Positions 35,901 to 43,149 of a stretch of 64,000 bases of DNA are shown here, in pieces. The stretch's first letter is position 1. The number at the start of each line of letters is the position of its first letter. The position numbers and the translations under genes are program-made. The stretch covers positions 246,278-310,277 of the forward strand of contig NZ_SCFN01000008.1 in NCBI RefSeq assembly GCF_004138285.1. Reading direction: 5' to 3'. Origin of the DNA: Gottfriedia acidiceleris. GTDB lineage: Bacteria > Bacillota > Bacilli > Bacillales > Bacillaceae_G. The notes below the pieces were generated by a model. That model was given only the letters and a program-made list of their open reading frames with translations, ran no database searches and had not been told where the DNA came from.

Positions 35901-37084
35901 TGTGGTCCCGGAACAGTCCAATATCCAGCACTGTCCGTATGGACACAGCGGGAAAATGGAAACAAGAAATCCTGATGGATGAAAAAACTCCGGTCCTAAG
36001 CGTTAAGATGGATGGATTGGATGCAGGTGGGAACATAGGTGGAAGCAAAGCCTACTACTTTGTTAAAGAAGGTACTCCATTTGCTTATGGAACAAGTAAA
36101 CAAAAATCGATCGCATTAGGGGAAACGATTACCACTACCCTCACACTGGACAATGTACAAAAATTAAAGTCAGCCACTTGGAATTTGTTAGACTATAGTG
36201 GTTATGTTCCTAAATTTGGCACTCAACTAGAAGTGGTTGAAGCAAAAGCTAATACAGCATTAAGTGAGTTTGGTAAAGGAACAGTAACCGTTACCTATAC
36301 GAATGGAAAACCATCAATCAAACTAGATGTAGCGTCTACGAAAGAAGTTTCTGGCAAAATTCCTGCTGTAGACGTAACTATTAAGGTGAAAGATACTGCT
36401 TACACTACAGTAGCAGGATTTAATGCAAATGTTTCTTATGTGAATGAAGCGGGCACATCAACCAATCTCTTCTTTTCACCATTTTCTTGGAACGTCACCC
36501 CTACGTTCTCTGAAGCATTTGGCTATCTTACAGCAGAAGGTTTTAGAAAGTATGCATCTGGTCAAGTTATAATGTGGAATAAAAAAGATTGGGTTCAAGC
36601 TGGGGCAAAAGTAATCTTAACCGATGCTATGGGTAAAGTATACGATGCAACTATAAAAAGCACATTTAACCCAGAGTTCCTTGCGACTAAGCTTCCGTTA
36701 ACCGATCAACTATTTACCAAAGAAGTACACCTACCCGGGCACTTTATTACGATACAAAAAAATCAAAAAGTTGGCTTCTTCCGCAACGGTGTATGGTATG
36801 GGCAATATATGTACATTGACAACAAAGAAGCAGTAGCAGGTGATGTAAACCAAGACCAAGTAATCGACATTTACGATGCACTGGCGATTCAAAAAGCTTG
36901 GGGCACAAATAATCGCGAAGCAGATATTAACTTTGATGGTATTGTTAATGCAACAGACATCGGATTTGTCAAAACCAACTACTTAAAAGTAAATCCAGAT
37001 GTAGAAAATACGCCAAAACCTGCAGATAATGTGAAGAGTAAAAGATTAGATGATATTTTAAGAGAACTTGGAGTAACACCTTAA
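32942..37084 (+). CDS. Secreted S8 subtilase with C-terminal dockerin domain
   Basis: A 1380-aa extracellular serine protease. It has a signal peptide (residues 1 to about 41), an inhibitor-I9 type propeptide (about 85-195), and a subtilisin domain with catalytic Asp236 (VGVIDSGVD), His289 (EHGTHVSG) and Ser609 (SGTSMATP). A PA domain is inserted at about 430-540. Fn3-like and bacterial-Ig-like modules follow. Residues about 1300-1357 carry two Ca-binding dockerin type I repeats (DVNQDQVIDIYDALAIQ and DINFDGIVNATDIGFVK). It resembles Vpr and lactocepin-type bacilli proteases. Sampled GC is about 57% in the catalytic part and 35-40% near the C-terminus, against an AT-rich background, so the gene appears acquired and perhaps mosaic. 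It ends at a strong terminator. Confidence 0.88.
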   Translation: MKERKYRLYSKTSKTSTAIALSLGLLFPSAQFGIGHVSVAAGKSAEQILASLTPEQQAALNQLEMTENYGLQGFSDEDLKSDKDISVIVQFKSKPGKVAVLEAALKGKKVTKQEANEQVDQEHSTFQSDLKKILPAATSSSEDKSAEPSYKITRSYKTSYNGVALTLAANQVEKLMKSEVVQSVHKNITFTVEPPSIAQEESNNASTQAASVPFVGVDKLHAEGITGKGVKVGVIDSGVDYNHPDLKDAFKGGYDFVDNDNDPMETTYADWKKSDDPEFNNGIPYYTEHGTHVSGIIVGQAKNDSEVSVKGVAPDADLYVYRVLGPYGSGTSEAVMAGIDRAVADDMDVINMSLGAGINDPYSPTSTAVNYAVLSDVTAVVAAGNSGLNSYTLGSPGTAALALTVGASDVSISNSSMKGAIGTLSGLELRNMAISFTDNLSTLEGKSLDLVDVGLGGDANYTGKDVNGKIAFVARGTYAFTDKVKFAKQHGAAAVLMYNNAPGHIPTYLGEDQNFIPTFSLTQEDGLKVKQQLTAGNKSFTFSNLSVTKTQGDTLADFSSRGPAKITYDIKPEVTAPGVSVLSSVPAYIGNHDAPTDYKYAYARLSGTSMATPNAAGVAALLLQVNPTLQPEDVKTIMMNTADPLNGSYSVFEVGAGRVDPYQAVHTGMKIQVQDTTLVPNGDVITTIKEKTGGIAFGTHFAGEDLSVTKKLKFQNLTDKVKNFNLNVQFQAVKGSLDAVANQVQVKFHPTITVDPASTESLHVTIEVPKAAAEGIYEGYLLVTNQEDQTEQYRIPFSVRTAEDNFKTLDIGDSNIISPAYYRYDHYGKFNNKHSSVNALMNLKTPMKTMDMILVDRKSGQGLGFVGRLNLVGKEIDTNYSLVMFNGNYYPFTADGISTETAQAKPGQYQLKTITTTEADKVLTKSFDLIVDIDQPTFTSSLDQESPILEYKPGQTTYPIEVQIYDKEIEAAKQAGMAVDQSKNLLMWSRNSPISSTVRMDTAGKWKQEILMDEKTPVLSVKMDGLDAGGNIGGSKAYYFVKEGTPFAYGTSKQKSIALGETITTTLTLDNVQKLKSATWNLLDYSGYVPKFGTQLEVVEAKANTALSEFGKGTVTVTYTNGKPSIKLDVASTKEVSGKIPAVDVTIKVKDTAYTTVAGFNANVSYVNEAGTSTNLFFSPFSWNVTPTFSEAFGYLTAEGFRKYASGQVIMWNKKDWVQAGAKVILTDAMGKVYDATIKSTFNPEFLATKLPLTDQLFTKEVHLPGHFITIQKNQKVGFFRNGVWYGQYMYIDNKEAVAGDVNQDQVIDIYDALAIQKAWGTNNREADINFDGIVNATDIGFVKTNYLKVNPDVENTPKPADNVKSKRLDDILRELGVTP

Positions 37085-37097
37085 TTCAATTTGCTTA

Positions 37098-37131
37098 AGG
37101 AGTCCTGATCAGATCAGGACTCTTTTTTTTA
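37098..37131 (+). terminator. Terminator after the dockerin subtilase
   Basis: AGTCCTGATC and GATCAGGACT form a perfect 10-bp stem, followed by a C and eight Ts. Confidence 0.9.
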
Positions 37132-37298
37132 TATCATTTTAGCTCTTATTTGGACTGATAGCATGGACCACAATAAATTCTGCCATAGGCTTCAAACGTT
37201 TCATTAGACTCTACAATTAAGTGGATTTAATACGCTTTATGTTTTTTGTGATATCACTATACTACACAAAGAAGATGATTTCTGTATTCTGTTATGAT

Positions 37299-37564
37299 CC
37301 CCTTATAGTAGACAGTCAAAAGAAAGTTAAGGTGCTGTTTATTATCGAGGGGATTTATTTATGGAGAAAAATAAGAACTTTTTCGATTGATTTCAAAATG
37401 AAAGCTATTGAAATGTATTTACATAGAGGATCAAGTCGTCATGAACCAAAGAAGATTGTAAATATGGGTGTAACTTGGGTTTTTATATCGTCCAAAGACG
37501 CCCTTTGTCTCTTGTAAAAATCCCCTATAGAGCAGAAAATTAAAAAAGTCTACTCTATAGGGTA
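37299..37564 (+). mobile_element. Decayed IS3-family element
   Basis: Inside, the frame from about 37378 reads TFSIDFKMKAIEMYLHRG, the start of an IS3-type OrfA (HTH_Tnp) protein; it then loses similarity. Candidate terminal inverted repeats are CCCCTTATAGTAGACAG (37299-37315) at the left and AAGTCTACTCTATAGGG at the right end (37548-37564), with an extra CCCCTATAGAG at 37523. At about 265 bases it lacks nearly all of the transposase. No target duplication was resolved. Confidence 0.5.
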
Positions 37565-37689
37565 CTTTCATTCTCAAAATAAATCCGTTCTATGATGCCG
37601 ATTTCACTATTTTTTAACGGTCCTTTAAAAAATCTCTGTATAGTACTTAATAAATACCACACAGGGATATCATTTAAATTCTTAATTTT

Positions 37690-38397
37690 TTACATCATTT
37701 GAAATACACGAGAAAAAAGAATGTTGTTCTCTAGATGAATATGCTCGAATAAGTCTGATTCAAGTGCTTCAAGGCGTTGATAAACTAAACGGTAAGTTCC
37801 GCATGCACCTGCTGGTGGAGTAAAATCATTTGTAATTTTACGGATTTCTTTAATAATGTCACCTGCATGTTGATGCTCTTGCTCTAATTCAGATACGATT
37901 TTTGCTAATTTATCTTTATTTTCATTTGTAGGTTGATTTTCAAAAGAGATAAGGGTTGGGAAATCTTCTGTTTCTTCTTTAATTATGTGTTGCTCAAGCT
38001 CTGTTTTTAAATTGTTAAAAAGCCTATGAATTTGAGCTAAGTGAGGTTGATCGGCACCGTGTACACGAAGCACTTTAGTTACATATGGGCTTAATTGAGG
38101 TAGCTCCTCATTTAAATAACGATGATGTTTATCAACTATATATTGTATTAATTCTTTAGATGAAGCCTTTTTCCAATCAATGAATGAATCACTTCTCTCT
38201 TTAGCTTCATTATAAAGTGAGTTTAATTGTGTTAAAACTTCATCTGGAGACAAGTTTCTTTCTTGGATTGCTTCTATTAATGGACGATTTCCTCCACAGC
38301 AAAAGTCAATTCGGTTTGCTTTAAAAAAATCACTCGCTTTCGGAAAAGTTGTGACGATATTTGCAATTATGGATGATTCCGTAAAAGTTTGTGTCAT
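37690..38397 (-). CDS. scdA: Iron-sulphur cluster repair di-iron protein (ScdA/RIC/YtfE)
   Basis: A 235-aa cytoplasmic protein that repairs Fe-S clusters damaged by nitric oxide or oxidative stress. The N-terminal ScdA_N domain has the conserved IDFCCGGN (about 31-38). The hemerythrin-like di-iron domain supplies His/Glu ligands in DKHHRYL, RVHGADQPHL, HIIKEE, EQEHQHAGDI and HIHLENN. Length is normal for the family. The ATG is preceded by AGGAGG. Upstream lie a 13-bp inverted repeat and a TGTGA-N6-TCACA box, which suggests control by low oxygen or NO. It is a single gene in an otherwise decayed stretch. Confidence 0.9.
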   Translation of the reverse strand: MTQTFTESSIIANIVTTFPKASDFFKANRIDFCCGGNRPLIEAIQERNLSPDEVLTQLNSLYNEAKERSDSFIDWKKASSKELIQYIVDKHHRYLNEELPQLSPYVTKVLRVHGADQPHLAQIHRLFNNLKTELEQHIIKEETEDFPTLISFENQPTNENKDKLAKIVSELEQEHQHAGDIIKEIRKITNDFTPPAGACGTYRLVYQRLEALESDLFEHIHLENNILFSRVFQMM

Positions 38398-38409
38398 TGT
38401 AATTCCTCC

Positions 38410-38443
38410 TTGATATGATTTATAACTAACTAAATCATATCAA
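38410..38443. promoter_or_regulatory. 13-bp perfect inverted repeat upstream of scdA
   Basis: TTGATATGATTTA, 8-base spacer, TAAATCATATCAA. It lies between the ribosome binding site and the FNR-type box, where a repressor would overlap the promoter or early transcript. Confidence 0.55.
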
Positions 38444-38460
38444 GAGTTAGATTGAATCAT

Positions 38461-38476
38461 TGTGATTCATATCACA
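38461..38476. promoter_or_regulatory. FNR/CRP-type binding site for scdA
   Basis: TGTGATTCATATCACA fits the TGTGA-N6-TCACA consensus of Bacillus Fnr exactly, 64 bases upstream of the scdA start codon. Function inferred from the match and from the product's role. Confidence 0.65.
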
Positions 38477-38663
38477 AATTCGAATGGAATTTATCAATAA
38501 ACATGATAATTTCCTTTCATACTTCATGAAGAAAAAAAGATTGTTTCTTTATCAGGAGTTGGTAAAGAAACCGTGTATAAAGAAGTAGATTGGAGTGTAA
38601 GGCAACAGATCATCATCTTCAAATAGCATCAATTTTACTAACATCCTTATATAATAAAGAACC

Positions 38664-38990
38664 TTAATGAATGATTTCGTCTGCTAATTTAGATGGATTG
38701 ATAACATAAAAACCTTTGCTATCAACTGAAAAGGCATCTTTTTTTCGTAACTGGTTCAAGGTTCTGCTTACCGTTTCCCTTGAAGTTCCAATCATATTGG
38801 CCAATTCTCTATTTGTAAGTTTGGTAGCTTACTAGTGATTCCTATAAAGACGAATGAAAAATAATTTTAAAAGGTAAGAAGGTGTGAGATGCTTCTTTCA
38901 AACTATTATAAAGTCGGCAATACCGAAGAACATAGTCGTCTCTGATTCTTGTAGTGTCTGATACATCCAATTCACGATGAAAGGAGCAAA
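38664..38990 (-). pseudogene. Crp/Fnr-family regulator, decayed
   Basis: On the minus strand the 3' part reads TNRELANMIGTSRETVSRTL, then NQLRKKDAFSVDSKGFYVIN to a TAA at 38664-38666: the helix-turn-helix end of a Crp/Fnr protein. Further upstream, RDYVLRYCRLYNSLKEAS resembles the dimer helix, but frameshifts and stops separate the two and the sensor domain is gone. It is immediately upstream of scdA, so it may be the former regulator of that gene. Limits are approximate. Confidence 0.6.
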
Positions 38991-39213
38991 GTAAGAGTTA
39001 GTTGACCATTAGGCATGTACTACTTAAAGTTAAGAACTACTTTTATTGCATATTAGAGGGCATTTAATTTATTTGATAACTTCTGAAAGTTGTGTTTTCT
39101 TATTAGCAAGTTTATCCCTTACAAAAATCTCCCTAACGAATATATTAAAATTAGATTAAAAAATAATTATTTTAATCTAAAAAATATTAATAGAAGGGAG
39201 TTTTTTATCTAGA

Positions 39214-40224
39214 ATGAAATTACGAAATGACTTTCTCTACATTGGTGACGGCTCCGACAACACCGTGAAGACTTTCGATGGAAAAACGGGAAGGTTCCTT
39301 GGCAGTTTTGTTGCTTCAGACTGTAACTGTTTGTTCGGTCCTCGAGGACTGATTTTCGATCATAGTGATAATCTCCTAGTTACGAACCAAAACGTCGGAC
39401 AACCTCAGAATGGTGGCGTGTTGAAGTTCAATGGACAGACTGGACAGTTTCTAGGTCAACTCGTCGATCCCAATGAGCCTAATGCACCGTTCGCACCGCG
39501 CGGTATCGTTCTTTCGAAACAAAATATTCTGTTTGTGGCAGACCTTATTGAATCGAACGGACTGAATGGGGAGGTGCGGACCTATGATGGTACCACTGGG
39601 GCGTTTATGGCGAATCTTGAACACCCACCTAGCGGACAGTTTTTTCCCCGAAGTGTAGTAATTGGTCCCGACGGCTTGTTATATGTGTCCGTTCGCAACG
39701 ATCCTAATACTGCAGAAGGTCAGCTTGGTGGACGAGTAGTGCGCTATAATCCAAGAACCGGGAAATTCCTTGGAGTGTTCATTGAGAGCGATCCCATCAA
39801 CGATCTTAACCGTCCGGAAGGTTTGGTCTTCGGTCCTGATGGCAACCTCTATATCACCAGTTTCAGAAGGGACGCGAATGACACGGACAAAATTCTTATC
39901 TTCGACGGACGTAAGGGCAGGTTTCTTGACAAAATTGATCTCGATGCCGTCGGACAGCCCCGCGCCTTTGCGCAGGCAATCTTGTTTGGTCCTGATGGAA
40001 AACTGTTTGTGCCAATTAATGGTGACGGTCCCGACACTGGTTCTGTTCGCAAATACAACGTCCATCATCATCATAAGACGTTCGATGTATTCGTGCCTCC
40101 AGCTTCATTGGGAGGACCGTTAGGGATACCGTGGTATCTGACGTTTGGCAATACGAATCCTGCTACATTGGCTTATGGATGCGATCAAGATGATGATGAT
40201 GATTGCGAATCAGAAGACGATTAG
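39214..40224 (+). CDS. NHL-repeat beta-propeller protein
   Basis: A 336-aa protein built of about six repeats with the pattern G-P-x-G-L-x-x-x-x-x-x-x-L-Y-V/I-x-x (for example [42 protein letters not shown]), each with a [VI]-x-x-[FY]-[DN]-x-x-T-G-x-F strand. This is the NHL/SMP-30 beta-propeller fold. There is no signal peptide. The protein ends in a very acidic tail ([13 protein letters not shown]). A sampled 60-base line is 50% GC, much higher than the flanks, and codons differ from neighbours, so recent transfer is likely. The ATG lies about 14 bases after AGAAGGGAG, a long spacing. It could bind ligands or act as a lactonase-like enzyme; no catalytic residues can be assigned. Confidence 0.78.
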   Translation: MKLRNDFLYIGDGSDNTVKTFDGKTGRFLGSFVASDCNCLFGPRGLIFDHSDNLLVTNQNVGQPQNGGVLKFNGQTGQFLGQLVDPNEPNAPFAPRGIVLSKQNILFVADLIESNGLNGEVRTYDGTTGAFMANLEHPPSGQFFPRSVVIGPDGLLYVSVRNDPNTAEGQLGGRVVRYNPRTGKFLGVFIESDPINDLNRPEGLVFGPDGNLYITSFRRDANDTDKILIFDGRKGRFLDKIDLDAVGQPRAFAQAILFGPDGKLFVPINGDGPDTGSVRKYNVHHHHKTFDVFVPPASLGGPLGIPWYLTFGNTNPATLAYGCDQDDDDDCESEDD

Positions 40225-40267
40225 AGCAACCATCTTTACCAAATCAGTTACAGCGCTATTGTGTTAT

Positions 40268-40304
40268 AAAAAGGACAACTAGAAATATCTAGTTGTCCTT
40301 TTTA
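40268..40304 (+). terminator. Terminator after the NHL gene
   Basis: AAAAAGGACAACTAGA pairs with TCTAGTTGTCCTTTTT around AATA; a 16-bp perfect stem. Confidence 0.88.
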
Positions 40305-40362
40305 GATTTGATTCTATACTTGTATTCACCACCAACACCCCATGTGTTGTCACATGCACTCT

Positions 40363-40410
40363 ACACATGTTGAGTGTGTGGCTGAGCTTGTTTTAAAAGG
40401 AGGCAACTAA
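40363..40410 (+). pseudogene. rlmD/rumA-like 3' end, fragment (scar 2)
   Basis: Sixteen codons reading THVECVAELVLKGGN and stop, aligned with the last 16 codons of rlmD ([15 protein letters not shown]). The 19 bases at 40364-40382 are identical to 31710-31728 inside rlmD. No start codon or upstream homology follows, so only the 3' tip of a paralogous gene is present. Confidence 0.65.
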
Positions 40411-40431
40411 CCCTTTGGGCGTTGCCTTTTT
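40400..40431 (+). terminator. Terminator of scar 2
   Basis: AGGCAAC..CCC pairs with GGG..GTTGCCT, followed by TTTTT. It is homologous to the hairpins at 32048-32092 and 47695-47726. Confidence 0.75.
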
Positions 40432-40580
40432 ATGTTTCCTGTAAAGGATTAACAAAGCTGTAATGGATGTAGACAAAGTCATTATTTTTACAAATAATCT
40501 TATCTAACCGATCAAATAAAGAAGGAACTGCGGTGATAATTCTTTTAAGTTAAGGAAAACTTCCATTTTTTACTCGATAC
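40430..40580 (-). pseudogene. Large serine recombinase, C-terminal remnant (scar 2)
   Basis: On the minus strand the sequence reads KMEVFLNLKELSPQFL, a frameshift, FDRLDKIICKNNDFVY, then IHYSFVNPLQET and a TAA at 40430-40432. It aligns position by position with scar 1 (LDLNELTPAILHSLVEKITC, stop, NDGTVH and IEYSLVNPLQET). Only about 45 codons remain. Upstream on this strand (to about 40.69 kb) is another short open stretch (TFKKVVTHLIRRDANKHPMY) that I cannot place. Confidence 0.55.
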
Positions 40581-41061
40581 CAATGGAGTATATACATTGG
40601 ATGCTTATTTGCGTCACGGCGAATAAGATGTGTTACAACTTTCTTAAATGTTTACGTTGCGGCTTCGCTTTGACCTTCCTTAAAAAATACAGTGAATAAA
40701 AGTGTTAAAATGGTTAAAGAAACAAATGAATTCTAAATAAATTTATAAAGACATTTTTTTTAATTTTAATTTTTTTTTGATGCAAAGGTATTATAGTTCA
40801 TATATTCTATTTTTTTGTAATTTTCATTTTTTTCATTTTTTATTACAATTTTCCCTTTGTTATATAGAATTAAAACTATTAATTTCTATTTTTTGCCCAA
40901 ATTGGATAATAGCAACCAAACCTCTCTGTTAAGGCATTTATTATGTTTATTTAAAAAATGTAGATTAAAAGAAGGTTAAAAATCGGTTAAAAATTCTGTT
41001 TTGCATGGTAAATTACCCCAAATTTAAAAACGAATTGATGAAGTATACTTATTTGAGTATA

Positions 41062-41079
41062 TATTCTCAATTGAGAATA
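41062..41079. promoter_or_regulatory. 18-bp perfect palindrome upstream of the D,D-carboxypeptidase gene
   Basis: TATTCTCAATTGAGAATA, 52 bases before the start codon. Beyond it lies GGGAAACGTTTTTTC, which resembles a weak LacI/CcpA-type half site. Strong operator candidate; the factor is unknown. The preceding 350 bases (40.7-41.06 kb) are T-rich and without genes. Confidence 0.5.
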
Positions 41080-41130
41080 GGAGATTCTTAATTTGGGAAA
41101 CGTTTTTTCAAACAAAGGGAGAGAGAAAAA

Positions 41131-42270
41131 ATGAAAAAAACAGTGAGAGCCATCATCTTATCAATCTTAAGTGTCATCTTATTATCGTTTTCATCGGTTG
41201 ATGCTGCTACTACAACATCCCCTTCACTTTATAGCGACAAAGCAGTGACGATCATTGCAGATACAGGTGAATTGGTGTATTCAAAAAAAAGCACAGTACC
41301 TGACTTTCCAGCAAGCACAACAAAAATTTTAACTGCCCTTCTCATGCTTGAAAAATTAAAACCAACCGACAGAATTACGATGACTAGTAAAAGTGTGAAA
41401 GAAGAACGCAACAATGACGAAATCATCTTAAAAAAAGGTGAAAGTATGAAGCGTGATGTAGCACTAAAAATCTTAATAATTAATAGTAACAACAATCTCG
41501 CTTATGCGATTGCAGAAAAAATCAGTGGAAGTGTTCCAGAATTTGCAAAACTTATGAACAAACGGGCAAAAGAACTAGGTGCAAAAAACTCAAACTTCGT
41601 AAATGCAAGTGGTCTTCCGAACAATAAACATAAAACAACTGCCTACGATTTAGCAATGATCACCCGTGTAGCCCTTAAACAACCATTATTAGTAAAAGCT
41701 ATGAGTACAACGAAAACAACTGTTAAAACATCTCGTCAAAAAGCAACATTGACGAAAACAAACGCTATTTTTAGTAATCCAAATTTCTTAGCAGCCAAAA
41801 CAGGTTTTACGAATGCAGCAAAAAATACCTTAATTGAAGCAACTCGTAAAAACAACATCACGTTAATCCATGTTGTACTTCGTTCTTCCAAAAAAAACTA
41901 TCCAAAAGATATCGAAAAATTAGATGCCTATGCTTATAGTAAGGTTCGAAAACTTACTTTTGTCGATCGTTCAAATTATAAACCTACTATCACGATTTTA
42001 GATAAACAAATCGAGACAAGAGCAATGTCTAACCTTACGTTGATAACTGCTTTACCAGAATCAGATTTTACTATAAAAGTAGTACCAAATAATTTTGATG
42101 AACAAACACTGATTGAAAAAGGCATCCTGCCAAAACAAGTCGTAGGTCACACCGAAGTTTACCAAAAAAATAAAAAAATAAAAGATACAACACTTGTTTC
42201 TGCATACAACTATACATTTGCACCAGTTGACACTTCAACCGCTTCTAATGATTATGATACAAGCCATTAA
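41131..42270 (+). CDS. D-alanyl-D-alanine carboxypeptidase (S11, DacF/DacA type)
   Basis: A 379-aa secreted or membrane-attached low-molecular-weight penicillin-binding protein that trims the terminal D-Ala from peptidoglycan stem peptides. The signal peptide runs to about residue 25 (SSVDAA). Catalytic Ser62-x2-Lys65 (PASTTK), Ser119-x-Asn121 and Lys223-Thr-Gly225 (AAKTG) are all present. A C-terminal PBP5-like beta domain follows, but I see no clear final amphipathic anchor: the tail is polar and ends TSNDYDTSH-like. The ATG follows AAGGGAGAGAG. It is longer than a bare S11 domain and of usual DacF length. It is a single-gene unit with an unusual palindromic upstream region. Confidence 0.86.
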   Translation: MKKTVRAIILSILSVILLSFSSVDAATTTSPSLYSDKAVTIIADTGELVYSKKSTVPDFPASTTKILTALLMLEKLKPTDRITMTSKSVKEERNNDEIILKKGESMKRDVALKILIINSNNNLAYAIAEKISGSVPEFAKLMNKRAKELGAKNSNFVNASGLPNNKHKTTAYDLAMITRVALKQPLLVKAMSTTKTTVKTSRQKATLTKTNAIFSNPNFLAAKTGFTNAAKNTLIEATRKNNITLIHVVLRSSKKNYPKDIEKLDAYAYSKVRKLTFVDRSNYKPTITILDKQIETRAMSNLTLITALPESDFTIKVVPNNFDEQTLIEKGILPKQVVGHTEVYQKNKKIKDTTLVSAYNYTFAPVDTSTASNDYDTSH

Positions 42271-42277
42271 TTAAAAC

Positions 42278-42313
42278 AAAAAACTAATCAATTTTATTTG
42301 GTTAGTTTTTTTG
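42278..42313 (+). terminator. Terminator after the carboxypeptidase gene
   Basis: AAAAAACTAATCA pairs with TGGTTAGTTTTTT. Confidence 0.85.
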
Positions 42314-42489
42314 TTTTGACTATATTGTGGTATTTTTATATATTTTCGCTTGATTAATCCAATTTTTTATATATCTTCCACTTTGTAGTTATTTTTTAAT
42401 GTTACTGTTGTGAAGCTCCGATTTTTGAGCTTCTTTGTTGGCTAACGCATGCTTTAGTTGAACAACATAATCGGCTGTTTAGTCGATTT

Positions 42490-42690
42490 TTTTGTTGGCG
42501 TACCCAACAAGCCGTTAGTTCCTAACTGGTGAAAGTTCATTCTAAGTAAGAGCCAAGTCGCCTAGTAGCTAACAGGCAACTGGTGGAGAAATCCTAAGGG
42601 TTGAAGCCCTGTGACAAAGTAACTTCCTTATAGAAGTACGAGCAAATTTACAGGTTGAAAAATCCTGCCGCCTCTTCAATATTAACCTCA
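42490..42690 (+). other. Probable 5' fragment of a group II intron
   Basis: A GC-richer structured stretch with short conserved-looking blocks: CTGGTGAAAGTTC, AGAGCCAAGTCG, GTAGCTAACAGGCAACTGGTG, AAGGGTTGAAGCCCT and CCTTATAGAAGTACGAGC. This order and wording resemble domain I of bacterial group II introns as I remember them. No reverse transcriptase or domain V is visible after it, so it would be a truncated relic. Other structured RNAs cannot be excluded. The surrounding gap (42.31-43.15 kb) is otherwise AT-rich and empty. Confidence 0.4.
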
Positions 42691-43149
42691 AAATAGCCTT
42701 ATTCCAGGTTTTAATGAATTTTTTTCATGAAAAGCATGGTTTTTTCTAATGAAACTTTAAAATTCCCCCAACCAATTCCTAATATTCTTCGATTTATTAC
42801 AACAATTAATACCATAGTACTTCATTTTTAAAATTTTATTTTACAAAATAAAACATTAAAATCTATTTTTTGTAGATATTTGACTAAAAACCTTTAAGGA
42901 GTTTATGAAATATTACCCCAATGTACACGAATAGAAGTCCTGAATTATAATTTGAATTAATATTTCTGAATATTGAAACTATTGATATTTAGCTTCCAAT
43001 TTTCAGTAGTAGATTAGAAATCTTAAAAGAATCATGTAGAAAGACACAGATCCGTGTATTAAATGTGATGGTAGTCCTCAGCAAGAGAACCTTACATTTT
43101 TACAAATATATTAGTCTACTATTTACTAGGAAAAGGAGTTTATGCATCT

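Noticed and set aside
32942..37084. Dockerin as evidence for a cellulosome
   Set aside because: No cohesin, scaffoldin or cellulase in the window; an isolated dockerin-like domain on a protease is not enough.
37246..37258. TGTGATATCACTA as a second FNR box
   Set aside because: The arms are directly joined without the required six-base centre.
37221..37517. 98-codon + strand frame as an intact gene
   Set aside because: Only its central part matches an IS3 OrfA start; the first third and the end look non-coding and no ribosome binding site is present.
41095..41110. GGGAAACGTTTTTTC as a cre site for the carboxypeptidase gene
   Set aside because: The core resembles cre, but spacing and flanks fit poorly and a cell-wall carboxypeptidase is not an obvious CcpA target.
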